Positions 1-12,258 of a DNA stretch of 64,000 nt are shown piece by piece (positions within the stretch are counted from its first letter, which is position 1; the number at the start of each line of letters is the position of its first letter). The position numbers were made by a program, and so were the translations under genes. The DNA comes from Actinoplanes campanulatus (GTDB lineage Bacteria > Actinomycetota > Actinomycetes > Mycobacteriales > Micromonosporaceae), in NCBI RefSeq assembly GCF_014647795.1, contig NZ_BMPW01000023.1, positions 1 to 64,000 on the forward strand. Direction: 5' to 3'. The notes beneath the pieces are model-generated. The model saw only the letters and a list, made by a program, of their open reading frames with translations. It made no database searches and was not told the DNA's origin.

Positions 1-201
1 GAGGTCGTCGGTGGGTTCGCCGCGGCCGGAGTAGCGGTGGGCGAGGTGCCGGGCGAGCGGCAGCCAGGCCTCGATCGCCTGGGCGCGGAGCCGATCGCGG
101 TGCCGGCCCGGTGAGGCGGTGGCCATCGCGGCCAACAGATCTGACGCACTGTTACCGGCCACGCTGTGCACGGGCTGGTGCGGCGCTTCGGTCACGGTCA
201 T
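1..201 (-). CDS. SigB/SigF-type sigma factor, N-terminal fragment
   Basis: Only the first 67 codons are present; the gene runs off the left edge. The segment ARHLAHRYSGRGEPTDDL matches the start of region 2 in the SigB/SigF/SigG family of group 3 sigma factors, where a conserved arginine-histidine-leucine stretch and the GRGEP(T/A)DDL motif precede core-binding helices. The ATG is well placed behind a GGAGG ribosome binding site about 6 bases upstream. The product would direct RNA polymerase to stress or developmental promoters. Its anti-sigma partner (RsbW type) would be expected outside the window or elsewhere. The family call is firm; the subgroup is not. Confidence 0.8.
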   Translation of the reverse strand, partial: MTVTEAPHQPVHSVAGNSASDLLAAMATASPGRHRDRLRAQAIEAWLPLARHLAHRYSGRGEPTDDL

Positions 202-447
202 GTCTGGTCCTCCATCAGACGGGCAGAGAGCCGTGCCCGCACGCGGCGACCGTTCTGAAATGCAACGCTAACCGAGAAGCCTACGCCTGAATAGCCGAAA
301 GTATGAGTGACGTTGCGTAAACGCGGGGAACACGGCGCGGATTCACCCGGCGGTGGCAGGCATGCCGGTCCCGGGACGGGGGGATTCAGTGTCGGTCGCG
401 CGTGGTAGACACCCACCAGAAGTGGCATCCGGAAGAACGGAAGACGC

Positions 448-1242
<795 letters not shown>

Positions 1243-1262
1243 CAGACACGAGGGGTACGGGC

Positions 1263-1724
1263 ATGGCGCGCTCGATCGCGACGAACAACCGGGTCGACCG
1301 GGCCGGGCTGCTGGAGTTCCTGCGGCCCCGGCACCGGGCGATCCTGATGACCACCCGTAAGGACGGCCGCCCGCAGTCGTCGCCGAACGCGTGCGGTGTC
1401 GACGCCGAGGGCCGGATCGTCATCTCCAGCTATCCGGAACGCGCGAAGACGGCGAACGCCCGCCGCGATCCACGGGTCTCCGTCTGCGTCCTGTCGGACG
1501 AGTGGAACGGCCCGTGGGTGCAGGTGGACGGCGTCGCCGAGGTGCTCGACCTGCCGGAGGCGCTGGAGCCGCTGGTGGAGTATTTCCGCGGCATCTCCGG
1601 CGAGCACCCGAACTGGGAGGAGTACCGCCAGGCCATGCGGGACCAGGGCAAGTGCCTGATCCGGGTGACGATCGAGTCCTGGGGCCCGATCGCCACCGGC
1701 GGTTTCCCGGCCCGCCTGGCCTGA
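1263..1724 (+). CDS. PPOX-class F420/FMN-dependent flavin-fold protein
   Basis: 153 residues. The ATG is preceded by GAGGGG. The segment RHRAILMTTRKDGRPQSSPN and a following beta-rich core (VISSYPERAKTANARRDPRV) match the split beta-barrel pyridoxamine-phosphate-oxidase-like family with F420-dependent members (TIGR03618-like). Such small proteins bind F420 or FMN and reduce or oxidise small substrates; the substrate here is unknown. It is codirectional with ppgK with a short gap, and a strong hairpin ends the pair. Confidence 0.8.
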   Translation: MARSIATNNRVDRAGLLEFLRPRHRAILMTTRKDGRPQSSPNACGVDAEGRIVISSYPERAKTANARRDPRVSVCVLSDEWNGPWVQVDGVAEVLDLPEALEPLVEYFRGISGEHPNWEEYRQAMRDQGKCLIRVTIESWGPIATGGFPARLA

Positions 1725-1742
1725 CCCGAACAGAAACGAAGG

Positions 1743-1795
1743 AGGCCGCAAGGCCGGCACCCAGGAGGACAGATCCGGTGCCGGCCTTGCGGCCT
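1743..1795. terminator. Strong hairpin after ppgK-PPOX genes
   Basis: Perfect 19-bp inverted repeat (1743-1761 with 1777-1795) around a 15-base loop, starting 18 bases after the PPOX stop codon. There is no clear T-run, as is usual for actinobacterial terminators. Confidence 0.75.
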
Positions 1796-1887
1796 TCGAG
1801 CCCCTCCCGTTCCGGCGGACCACAACCATGGCCCTCGGGAGGGGAAAGCAAAGAGGTTCGAGGCGCAACCCGAGTCGGATCGCGCCC

Positions 1888-1953
1888 GTCGGTGTCGAGG
1901 GCTCCGAAATCGGCTAGCGAAGCGTGGTCGATTTCGGCGCCCTCGACACCGAC
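1888..1953. terminator. 25-bp hairpin abutting convergent gene
   Basis: Arms 1888-1912 and 1929-1953 pair over 25 bp with one mismatch; the loop is 16 bases. The right arm ends directly before the TAA stop of the minus-strand gene at 1954-2565, so this is probably that gene's terminator, and it lies opposite the hairpin at 1743-1795. Confidence 0.7.
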
Positions 1954-2565
1954 TTAAGGGGCGTGATCCACGCCGAGCGGAGCGAGGCCATTCAACTCAG
2001 CACCGAGCAGGTAGAGCAGGGTGTCGCGGTGCAGGGCGGCGATCGGCTCGAGGAGGTCCGGGTGGCGCAGCAGGGCGGCGGCCTCCCGGTCACGGTTGTC
2101 CGGCTGGAGCAGGCGGCGGAACTCGGTGGGCATCCCGCCGGCCCGCCGGCCGGCCGGCCGGGGCCGTTGGTCGGGCATCGGCAGGGCGGCGATCACCGAG
2201 TCCACGCCGCGCCGGGCCAGCAGCGGGTCGGCCAGCAGGCAGGCGGCCCAGCTGACGACGACCTCGTCGACCCAGGTGCGCCAGCCCTCGCCCTCGGCGA
2301 ACTCGTCGTCCGGCTCGCTGCCGGCCTTCCAGTCGAGGATCGCGGAGCCGCCGGGGCCGGCGATCGCCACCAGCGCGGCGTCGATCTCGGTCGGGTAGCG
2401 CAGCCAGGCGGCGACCGTCACGGCCTGCCGGGCCTGCAACTCGGCGAGGGTGTGCGACACGGTGTTGGACTCGCCCCCGGGGTAGGCGCGGGCCAGCCAG
2501 TGGGTGCTGGCGGCGATCACCGGGGACAATGCGGTGGACGGTCCAGCCACGTCGCTCTCCTCCAT
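1954..2565 (-). CDS. Hypothetical protein
   Basis: 203 residues, not recognised. It has no signal peptide or membrane segment and looks like a soluble, mostly helical protein (LLADPLLARRGVDSVIAAL, FRRLLQPDNRDREAAALL). There are two acidic-aromatic stretches around the middle (EPDDEFAEGEGWRTWVDEV). The start is the ATG closest to a TCTCC/GGAGAG-like site. The stop is TAA, unusual in this sequence, and abuts a strong hairpin. It stands alone between the ppgK pair and the divergent glgE operon, so context gives no function. Confidence 0.6.
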   Translation of the reverse strand: MEESDVAGPSTALSPVIAASTHWLARAYPGGESNTVSHTLAELQARQAVTVAAWLRYPTEIDAALVAIAGPGGSAILDWKAGSEPDDEFAEGEGWRTWVDEVVVSWAACLLADPLLARRGVDSVIAALPMPDQRPRPAGRRAGGMPTEFRRLLQPDNRDREAAALLRHPDLLEPIAALHRDTLLYLLGAELNGLAPLGVDHAP

Positions 2566-2984
2566 CAGGCGCTCGCCGGGGCCGGCTCGCGTTCAGGAGT
2601 ACAACTCGGAGCCGACGAGCCCTCCTTGAGCCGGGTTCCTCGATGGCAACGCACGGCAACCGACACGCTCCCGGGACCACGCCGGCCGGCGGCCCGTCCG
2701 CAGCGTCGGGCGGCGTACCGCCGAACCTGATCCGGCTCGCCGGGGCCGTTTCACGGATTCCGCCCGGGAAAGATGAACGCCTGTTGCAAGCAGGTGAAAT
2801 TGTCGTGTTTTCCGGCGGCGCGCGGCCGCGTCTGGATGCGCCGTGGGCACCCCCCTCCGGTAGGTTGGGACGCATCGGCGATCGGCCGTTTCAAAGCCTC
2901 CACTGCGGAGAAGTCACAGAGACGCCGGCGGTGGTTTTCCCGGTCGCCGAGTCCTCCCGCGCCCCTCTGACTACGGTGGAGATC
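2566..2984 (+). promoter_or_regulatory. Divergent intergenic region upstream of glgE
   Basis: 419 bases without a convincing gene, between divergent genes, so it should hold both promoters. A TACGGT box (2972-2977) lies 7 bases before the glgE ATG and overlaps a GGTGGAG sequence that could act either as a -10 tail or as a ribosome binding site. A CCTG-TTGCAAG-CAGG inverted motif near 2778-2795 is a possible operator but matches no box I can name. Confidence 0.35.
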
Positions 2985-4949
2985 ATGACCGGTCGCTTCC
3001 CCATCGAAGACGTGACGCCGGCGGTCGCCGGTGGCCGCTATCCCGCGAAAGCGGTGGTCGGCGAACTGGTCCCGGTGTCGGCGGTGTCCTATCGCGAAGG
3101 ACACCACGCGCTCGGGGTGAACGTGGTATGGCGCGGCCCCGACGGCGAGACCAGGCCGTTCACCCGGATGACCCCGGGCGAGCCGGGCCTCGACCAGTGG
3201 CACGCCGCGATCCGGCCGGACCAGGTCGGCCGGTGGACGTTCACGGTGGAGGCGTTCGACGACCCGTACCGGACGTGGCGCGACGCCGTGGTGAAGAAGA
3301 TCGGCGCCGGTCAGGACGTCGACGACCTGGCGAACGACCTGGCCGAGGGCGCCGACGTGCTGGACCTGGCCACCAAGATCGTGCCGGCCGAGCAGGAGGA
3401 CCTGGTCCGCGACGCGGCGGCCGCGCTGCGCGACGAGCAGAAGTCGCTGTTCTCCCGGGTCACGCCGGCGCTGGACCTGGAGGAGCTGCTCTGGCACAAC
3501 CCGGTGCGGCACCTGGTCACCGCGACCCGCTCGTTCGCCATCTGGGTGGACCGCACCCGGGCCCTCTACTCGGCGTGGTACGAGTTCTTCCCCCGGTCCG
3601 AGGGCGCCGAGATCGGCCCCGACGCGACCCCGGTGGTCCACGGCACGTTCCGCACCGCCGCGCGACGGCTGCCGGCCATCGCGGCGATGGGCTTCAACGT
3701 GGTCTATCTGCCGCCGATCCACCCGATCGGCAGGGTCAACCGCAAGGGGCGCAACAACACGCTGGTGGCCCGGCCGGAGGACGTCGGCTCGCCGTGGGCG
3801 ATCGGGTCGGCCGAGGGCGGCCACGACGCGATCCACCCCCAGCTCGGCACCCTGGAGGATTTCGTCTATTTCCGGGAGAAGGCGGAAGAGCTCGGCATGG
3901 AGGTGGCGCTGGACCTGGCGCTCCAGGCCGCGCCGGACCACCCGTGGGTCAAGCGGTTCCCGCAGTTCTTCACCACGAAGGCGGACGGCACCATCGCGTA
4001 CGCCGAGAACCCGCCCAAGAAGTACCAGGACATCTACCCGATCAACTGGGACAACGACTACCGCACGCTGCGTGACGAGGTCTACCGCGTGGTGATGCAC
4101 TGGGTGAACAACGGGGTCAAGATCTTCCGGGTCGACAACCCGCACACCAAGGCCGTCAACTTCTGGCAGTGGCTGATCCCGAAGGTCAAGGAGACCGACC
4201 CGGACGTGCTGTTCCTGGCCGAGGCGTTCACCCGCCCGGCGATGATGAACGGGCTCGGCAAGATCGGCTTCACCCAGTCGTACACCTATTTCACCTGGCG
4301 GACCACCGCGCAGGAGATGCGGGAGTACATGGGCCAGCTGCTCGCCTCGGCGGACTGGATGCGGCCCAACTTCTGGCCGAACACGCCGGACATCCTGCAC
4401 GAGACGCTCCAGCACGGCGGGCCGCCGATGTTCAAGATCCGCGCGGTGCTGGCCTCGATGCTCACCCCGTCCTGGGGCATGTACTCGGGGTACGAACTGT
4501 TCGAGCACGTGCCCCGGCCGGGGGCCGAGGAGTACATCGACAACGAGAAGTTCGAGCTGAAGCCACGTGACTGGGCGGCGGCGGAGCGGTCCGGGCGGTC
4601 GCTGGCGCCGTACCTGACGAAGCTGAACCGGATCCGGGACGAGAACCCGGCCCTGCAGTGGCTGCGGAACCTCCGCTTCCACGAGGTCGACAACGGCGCG
4701 CTGCTCTGCTTCTCCAAGCGGGATCCCGCCACCGGCAACACCGTCCTGGTCATCTGCTCGTTCGACTCCGGCAACGTGCAGTGGGGCAACACCACGCTGG
4801 ACATGCCCGCGCTGGGCCTGGACTGGCACGAACGATTCACGGTGGTCGACCAGATCACCGGCGCGACGTACGAGTGGGGTCAGTACAACGCGGTCCGGAT
4901 CGACCCCTTCGTCGAGCCGGCGCACATCTTCGTCGTCAGGACGGGGTAG
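2985..4949 (+). CDS. glgE: Alpha-1,4-glucan:maltose-1-phosphate maltosyltransferase
   Basis: 654 residues, close to characterised GlgE enzymes. It moves maltose from alpha-maltose-1-phosphate onto the non-reducing end of an alpha-1,4-glucan in the cytoplasm. An N-terminal beta-sandwich (about 1-100) and helical insert precede the GH13_3 barrel. The expected catalytic residues are visible: nucleophile D384 in FRVDNPHTK, acid/base E413 in FLAEAFTRP and D469 in NTPDIL. I chose the ATG at 2985 because MTGRFPIEDV matches family N-termini and GGTGGAG precedes it; longer in-frame reading upstream looks non-coding. It is the first gene of glgE-treS-mak-glgB. Confidence 0.95.
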   Translation: MTGRFPIEDVTPAVAGGRYPAKAVVGELVPVSAVSYREGHHALGVNVVWRGPDGETRPFTRMTPGEPGLDQWHAAIRPDQVGRWTFTVEAFDDPYRTWRDAVVKKIGAGQDVDDLANDLAEGADVLDLATKIVPAEQEDLVRDAAAALRDEQKSLFSRVTPALDLEELLWHNPVRHLVTATRSFAIWVDRTRALYSAWYEFFPRSEGAEIGPDATPVVHGTFRTAARRLPAIAAMGFNVVYLPPIHPIGRVNRKGRNNTLVARPEDVGSPWAIGSAEGGHDAIHPQLGTLEDFVYFREKAEELGMEVALDLALQAAPDHPWVKRFPQFFTTKADGTIAYAENPPKKYQDIYPINWDNDYRTLRDEVYRVVMHWVNNGVKIFRVDNPHTKAVNFWQWLIPKVKETDPDVLFLAEAFTRPAMMNGLGKIGFTQSYTYFTWRTTAQEMREYMGQLLASADWMRPNFWPNTPDILHETLQHGGPPMFKIRAVLASMLTPSWGMYSGYELFEHVPRPGAEEYIDNEKFELKPRDWAAAERSGRSLAPYLTKLNRIRDENPALQWLRNLRFHEVDNGALLCFSKRDPATGNTVLVICSFDSGNVQWGNTTLDMPALGLDWHERFTVVDQITGATYEWGQYNAVRIDPFVEPAHIFVVRTG

Positions 4950-4961
4950 GGGGAGAACTCG

Positions 4962-6719
4962 ATGGAGCTGACGAGCGAGCACGATCCGGCCGAGGGCAGC
5001 CACACCGAGGGCGGGGTGGTCGAGCACCCGACCGCCGACGACTTCGGTCATGCCCGCGCGCTTCCGGCGGACCGCACCTGGTTTCAGCGGGCGGTCTTCT
5101 ACGAGGTGCTGTGCCGGGCGTTCTACGACTCGGGGACCGACGGCTCCGGCGATCTGCGCGGCCTCATCGAACGGCTCGACTATCTGCAATGGCTCGGGGT
5201 GGACTGCCTCTGGCTGCCACCGTTCTACGACTCGCCGCTGCGTGACGGTGGCTACGACATCCGCGACTTCTACAAGGTGCTGCCCGAGTTCGGCACGGTC
5301 GAGGACTTCGTGGCCCTGCTGGACGCGGCGCACAAGCGCGGCATCCGGGTGATCACCGACCTGGTCATGAACCACACGTCCGACTCGCACCCGTGGTTCC
5401 AGGCGTCCCGGCACGAACCGGACGGGCCGTACGGCGACTTCTACGTGTGGAACGACACCAGCGAGAAGTACAAGGACGCGCGGATCATCTTCGTCGACAC
5501 CGAGGAGTCGAACTGGACGTTCGACCCGGTGCGCCGGCAGTTCTACTGGCACCGGTTCTTCTCGCACCAGCCGGACCTGAACTACGAGAACCCGGCCGTG
5601 CAGGAGGCCATGCTGGACGTCCTGCGGTTCTGGCTGGACCTCGGCATCGACGGGTTCCGGCTGGACGCGGTGCCGTACCTGTTCGAGCAGGAGGGCACCA
5701 ACTGCGAGAACCTGCCGGCCACCCACGCGTTCCTGAAGCACTGCCGCAAGGTGATCGACGACGAGTTCCCGGGCCGGGTGCTGCTGGCCGAGGCGAACCA
5801 GTGGCCGGCCGACGTGGTGGAGTACTTCGGCGACACCAGGTCCGGTGGCGACGAGTGCCACATGGCGTTCCACTTCCCGCTCATGCCACGGATATTCATG
5901 GCCGTCCGCCGGGAGTCGCGCTTTCCGATCTCGGAGATCCTGGCGCAGACACCGTCCATCCCGGACAACTGCCAGTGGGGCATCTTCCTGCGCAACCACG
6001 ACGAGCTGACGCTCGAGATGGTCACCGACGAAGAGCGCGACTACATGTACTCGGAGTACGCCAAGGACCCACGGATGAAGGCGAACGTCGGCATCCGGCG
6101 CCGCCTGGCCCCGCTGCTGGAGAACGACCGCAACCAGATCGAGCTGTTCACCGCCCTGCTGCTGTCGCTGCCCGGCTCGCCGGTGCTCTACTACGGCGAC
6201 GAGATAGGGATGGGCGACAACATCTGGCTCGGCGACCGGGACGGCGTCCGGACCCCGATGCAGTGGACGCCGGACCGCAACGCCGGCTTCTCCACCGCCA
6301 CGCCGGGCCGCCTCTACCTGCCGGTCAACCAGGACCCGGTCTACGGCTACCAGGCGGTCAACGTGGAGGCCCAGCGGGACAGCGCGACGTCCCTGCTGAA
6401 CTGGACGCGGACCATGCTGGCGGTCCGCCGGCGGCACGAGGCGTTCGCCGTCGGCACGTTCCGCGAGCTGGGCGGCTCCAACCCGTCGGTTCTCGCCTAT
6501 CTGCGCGAACACGGCGACGATGTGGTGCTCTGCGTCAACAACCTGTCACGCTTCCCGCAACCGATCGAGCTGAATCTGCAGCACTGGAACGGATACACCC
6601 CGGTGGAGTTGACCGGGCACGTCAACTTCCCCCGGGTCGGGCAGTTGCCGTACCTCTTGACCCTTCCGGGCCACGGCTTCTACTGGTTCCAGTTGTGCGG
6701 GTCGGAGGAGAAGCAATGA
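4962..6719 (+). CDS. treS: Trehalose synthase (maltose alpha-D-glucosyltransferase)
   Basis: 585 residues, family length. It interconverts trehalose and maltose; in the GlgE pathway it supplies maltose to the kinase encoded next. GH13_16 catalytic residues are present: D235 in [12 protein letters not shown]277 in LLAEANQWP and D347 in FLRNHDELT. The roughly 38-residue N-terminal extension before [12 protein letters not shown] is typical of actinobacterial TreS. The ATG follows GGGGGAG, 12 bases after the glgE stop. The 3' end overlaps mak by ATGA, which implies translational coupling and fits the known TreS-Mak complex. Confidence 0.95.
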   Translation: MELTSEHDPAEGSHTEGGVVEHPTADDFGHARALPADRTWFQRAVFYEVLCRAFYDSGTDGSGDLRGLIERLDYLQWLGVDCLWLPPFYDSPLRDGGYDIRDFYKVLPEFGTVEDFVALLDAAHKRGIRVITDLVMNHTSDSHPWFQASRHEPDGPYGDFYVWNDTSEKYKDARIIFVDTEESNWTFDPVRRQFYWHRFFSHQPDLNYENPAVQEAMLDVLRFWLDLGIDGFRLDAVPYLFEQEGTNCENLPATHAFLKHCRKVIDDEFPGRVLLAEANQWPADVVEYFGDTRSGGDECHMAFHFPLMPRIFMAVRRESRFPISEILAQTPSIPDNCQWGIFLRNHDELTLEMVTDEERDYMYSEYAKDPRMKANVGIRRRLAPLLENDRNQIELFTALLLSLPGSPVLYYGDEIGMGDNIWLGDRDGVRTPMQWTPDRNAGFSTATPGRLYLPVNQDPVYGYQAVNVEAQRDSATSLLNWTRTMLAVRRRHEAFAVGTFRELGGSNPSVLAYLREHGDDVVLCVNNLSRFPQPIELNLQHWNGYTPVELTGHVNFPRVGQLPYLLTLPGHGFYWFQLCGSEEKQ

Positions 6720-8013
6720 CGCTGCCGTTCGCCGAGTGGTTACCGAAACAGCGCTGGTACGCCGGCCGCAGCCGGGTTCTCGCCTCGGTCGAACAGGCGG
6801 CCGCCACGCCGCTGGGCGGGGAACTGGAGCTGGTCCTCCTCGACGTGGCGTACACCGACGGCAGTTCCGAGCGCTACCAGGTCCTGGTCGGCTGGGGCGC
6901 CGGCCCGATACCGGAGTACAGCGCGATCGCCACCATCGGCACCACCGACGACGGCCGGACCGGCTACGACGCCCTCTACGATCCGGCGGCGGCCCGGCAT
7001 CTCCTGGGGCTGATCGACCGGTCCGAGCCGGTCGGCGACATCACCTTCGACCGGGAGCCCGGCATCACGCTGCCGCTGGAGGCCTGGCCACGGGTGTTCG
7101 ACGCGGAGCAGAGCAACACCAGCGTCATCTTCGAGCAGGACGCGATCCTCAAGCTGTTCCGCCGGGTCACCGGCGGCGTCAACCCGGACATCGAGCTGAA
7201 CCGGGTGCTCGGCCGGGCCGGGAACGCGCACGTGGCCCGCCTTCTCGGCTCCTTCCAGGCCGACGACTGCTCGCTCGGCATGCTCACCCAGTACGCGGAC
7301 AACTCGGCCGAGGGCTGGGCCATGGCGACCGCGTCGGCGCGGGACCTGTTCGCCGACGCGGCGTACGCGGCCGACGAGGTGGGCGGCGACTTCCAGGGCG
7401 AGTCGTTCCGGCTCGGTGAGGCGGTCGCCTCGGTACACCTGACGCTCGCCGCGGAGCTGGGCAGCGGCCCGTCGCCGTTCCCGCTCGACGCCGTGCTGGC
7501 CCGGCTGCGCACCGCCGCCACCGCGGTGCCCGAGGTGCAGCGGTACGTTCCGGCGATCACCGACCGGTTCACCGCGCTGACCGGCGAGCAGGTCGAGATC
7601 CAGCGCATCCACGGCGATCTGCATCTCGGGCAGGTGCTGCGCACCCCGGAGGCGTGGCTGCTGATCGACTTCGAGGGCGAGCCGGGCCAGCCACTGGACG
7701 AGCGCCGGCTGCCCGACTCGCCGCTGCGTGACGTGGCCGGGGTGCTGCGCTCCTACGAGTACGCGGCCTATCAGCTGCTGGTCGACCAGGACGAGGACGA
7801 GCATCTCGCGGCGCGCGCCCGGGAGTGGGTGGACCGCAACCGGACCGCGTTCTGCGACGGATACACGCACGTGGCGGGCACCGACCCGCGCGTGCACGGT
7901 GCGCTGCTGGCGGCGTACGAGCTGGACAAGGCGGTCTACGAGGCCGCCTACGAAGCCCGGCACCGGCCCGGCTGGCTGCGGATCCCCCTGCGGTCGATCG
8001 CCAGGCTCGTCGG

Positions 8014-8017
<4 letters not shown>
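6716..8017 (+). CDS. mak: Maltokinase
   Basis: 433 residues. It phosphorylates maltose with ATP to give alpha-maltose-1-phosphate, the GlgE donor. The N-terminus [12 protein letters not shown] is characteristic of Mak/Pep2. The eukaryotic-like kinase motifs occur in the C-terminal lobe: catalytic loop [11 protein letters not shown] and metal-binding [17 protein letters not shown]. The start overlaps the treS stop (ATGA at 6716-6719) and the stop overlaps the glgB start, so all three are translated in tandem. No odd features. Confidence 0.95.
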
Positions 8018-10191
<2,174 letters not shown>

Positions 10192-10194
10192 CCG

Positions 10195-10734
10195 CTACCG
10201 TGCCGGCTCGCCGCTCCACTCGGTGGCGAGCAGGCCGTAGAGGAGGTCGTCGGTCCACTCGCCCTTGATGAGGGTCTGCTGCCGCAGCAGGCCCTCACGG
10301 CGGAAACCGAGCCGTTCCAGCAGGGCCGCCGACCGGGTGTTCCGCAGGTCGCACTCCCCCGTGACCTTGTGGAAACCGTCCCTGCGGAACAGGCGGTTCA
10401 GCACGGCGCTCACGGCCTCGGTCGCGAAACCCCGTTTCTGGTACGCCGTGGCGAAGCTGAACCCGATCTCCGCCTGCCGGAGGTTGTCGTGCAGCCGCAC
10501 GTACACGTCACCGATCAGCGCCTGTTCCGCGGCGAGCTCGACCGCGTACTGGAAGTGGCCCGGGGTGTCGGGCGACGCCTCGGCGTAGGCGCGGACCGCG
10601 GCCTCCGCCTTCTCCAGCGGGAACGGCGCGTCCCACGGCTGGTAACGCGCCACCGCGGGGTCCGACCGGTACTCCGCCAGGACCGGCGCGTCCGAGGCCC
10701 GGAATCGCCGCAGGATCAGTCGCTCGGTCGCCAT
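10195..10734 (-). CDS. GNAT-family N-acetyltransferase (RimJ/RimL type)
   Basis: 179 residues. ERLILRRFRASDAPVLAEYR at the N-terminus and the acetyl-CoA-binding segment AYQKRGFATEAVSAVL are typical of the RimJ/RimL-like GNAT group; the C-terminal LLERLGFRREGLLRQ is also family-like. It acetylates an amine of unknown identity. No clear ribosome binding site is visible before the ATG; an in-frame GTG two codons earlier is equally possible. It converges on glgB with a 3-base gap and is divergent from the MmcQ gene. Confidence 0.88.
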   Translation of the reverse strand: MATERLILRRFRASDAPVLAEYRSDPAVARYQPWDAPFPLEKAEAAVRAYAEASPDTPGHFQYAVELAAEQALIGDVYVRLHDNLRQAEIGFSFATAYQKRGFATEAVSAVLNRLFRRDGFHKVTGECDLRNTRSAALLERLGFRREGLLRQQTLIKGEWTDDLLYGLLATEWSGEPAR

Positions 10735-10781
10735 CAGCACGCGCCGAGGATATGTCACACCCGTCCGGCAGACTGCGGGGC

Positions 10782-11144
10782 ATGGACTCGACCGAGCGCG
10801 TCCGCGAGATCTGCCTCGCCCTGCCCGAGGCGACCGAGCGCCCCAGCCATGGGGCGCCCGCCTTCTTCGTCCGCGACAGGCCGCAGTTCGTGATGCTGTG
10901 GCCCGGCGGGCACCACGACCACGACTTCCCGCACCTGTGGTGCGCCGCTCCGCCCGGCGCGCAGCAGGAGCTGATCGCCGCCGACCCACGGCGGTTCTTC
11001 CGGCCACCCTACGTGGGCCACCGCGGCTGGCTCGGCGTCCGCCTGGACCGGGATCCGGACTGGTCCGAGATCGCCGAGCTCTGCGAGGACGCCTTCCGCA
11101 CGGTGGCCCCGAAAACCCTCATCACCCGCCTCGACGAGGCCTAG
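10782..11144 (+). CDS. MmcQ/YjbR family protein
   Basis: 120 residues with the small CyaY-like fold seen in MmcQ/YjbR (DUF419) proteins. Visible family features are the N-terminal helix with LALPEATERPSHGAPAF, the FVMLW strand, and PPYVGHRGWLGVRLD near the end. The family is suspected to bind DNA but the role is unclear. The start ATG has only a GCGGGG upstream. Its TAG stop is shared, through a palindromic CTAG, with the stop of the convergent PP2C gene. Confidence 0.85.
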   Translation: MDSTERVREICLALPEATERPSHGAPAFFVRDRPQFVMLWPGGHHDHDFPHLWCAAPPGAQQELIAADPRRFFRPPYVGHRGWLGVRLDRDPDWSEIAELCEDAFRTVAPKTLITRLDEA

Positions 11145-11860
11145 ATGTCGATGACGTCGGCGACGATGACGGTCACGTTGTCGGGTGCGCCGTTCTCCAG
11201 GGTGCGGTTGACCAGCTCGGCGGCGCAGCTCTTGCGGTCGGCGACCTCGCGCAGCGTCTGGGCGATGACCGCGTCCTCGACGTAGTCGGAGAGGCCGTCG
11301 CTGCACAGCAGGTAACGGTCACCGGCGCGGGCGGCGATCATCCGGCCGGCCGGGCGGAAGGGCCCGCCCTGCACGGCCTGGGTGACCAGGGCGCGCTGCG
11401 GGTGACGGCGGGCGTCGTCGGGGGTGAGCACGCCCTGGTCGACGAGCGCCTGCACGTAGGTGTCGTCCCGGGTGAGCTGGGTGAACTCGCCGTCGCGGAG
11501 CAGGTAGCAGCGGGAGTCGCCGACGTTGAGGGCGGCCAGCCGGTCGCCGGAGAGCAGCAGCGCGGTGACCGTGGTGCCCATGCCGTCGCGGGCGTCGTCG
11601 TCGGCCACGGCGGCCTCGATCCGCTCGTTGGCGGTCTGGAGGGCGCTGATCAGATCCTGCAGGGGCTCGCCGGTGTCCGGCGTCGAGTCGACGGCGCTGA
11701 GCGTCTGCACGAGGATGTCGCTCGCCAGCTCTCCGGCGGGCAGCCCGCCCATGCCGTCCGCCACCACGAAGAGTCGATTACCGACGAAGACGGCGTCTTC
11801 GTTGTTGGACCGGATCAGGCCCTGATCAGTGGCGGCGACCGCCCGGACAGCAAGCGTCAT
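11141..11860 (-). CDS. PP2C-family Ser/Thr protein phosphatase
   Basis: 239 residues, a stand-alone PPM catalytic domain with no membrane segment. Metal-binding and catalytic motifs occur in order: RSNNEDAVFV, VVADGMGG, GTTVTALLL, LLCSDGLSDYV and GAPDNVTVIVADV. It would dephosphorylate Ser/Thr-phosphorylated proteins in the cytoplasm and could counter the kinases at 14.7-16.5 and 60.2-61.6 kb, although no kinase is adjacent. I chose the ATG giving MTLAVRAVAATDQG because that matches family N-termini; a longer reading to 11911 looks non-coding. Confidence 0.92.
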   Translation of the reverse strand: MTLAVRAVAATDQGLIRSNNEDAVFVGNRLFVVADGMGGLPAGELASDILVQTLSAVDSTPDTGEPLQDLISALQTANERIEAAVADDDARDGMGTTVTALLLSGDRLAALNVGDSRCYLLRDGEFTQLTRDDTYVQALVDQGVLTPDDARRHPQRALVTQAVQGGPFRPAGRMIAARAGDRYLLCSDGLSDYVEDAVIAQTLREVADRKSCAAELVNRTLENGAPDNVTVIVADVIDI

Positions 11861-12258
11861 GTGACAAGAGTGCCAAAGGCCAATTCGGTTGTCTCTAGTA
11901 CCTCCTACCAAGTGTCATCGAGTACCGCCCGGGACGCTCCGGGCGGCCCCGGCCGAAACCCCCTCCGAAAGCGGTGATGCCGCAGGTCATGGCCCCTTTT
12001 CGGGGCCGGGCGGCGGCCGGCGGGCCGGGTTCGGCCGGTCGCGGCCTCCGGCGGCCGCCGCGGCGGGCCCTCGTGACATTCGCGACATCGGGGTACGCAC
12101 GGCGAGACAGCGGGGCGGAATCGGACATCGCCGGGCGTACCACATCGTGCTCGTCACGTCCGTGGAATCGGCCCGCGGCGTCCGCCGGGGGTCGACCGGG
12201 CGAGCGACCCTGCGGGGCGGCGCGACAACCCGCGGCGGCCTCGGTAACAATCGTCGGC
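11861..12258. promoter_or_regulatory. Divergent intergenic region, PP2C and tex
   Basis: 398 bases without a supported gene. It must contain the promoters of both neighbours. Just before the tex GTG is a TAACAAT sequence (12245-12251), a possible -10 element that would give a very short or absent leader. I see no clear operator or riboswitch-like fold. Confidence 0.35.

Noticed and set aside
2751-6512. Very long open frame on the minus strand opposite glgE and treS
   Set aside because: High G+C third positions create long antisense frames; the product is Arg/Val/His-rich with no family features, while the plus strand carries glgE and treS with all catalytic residues.
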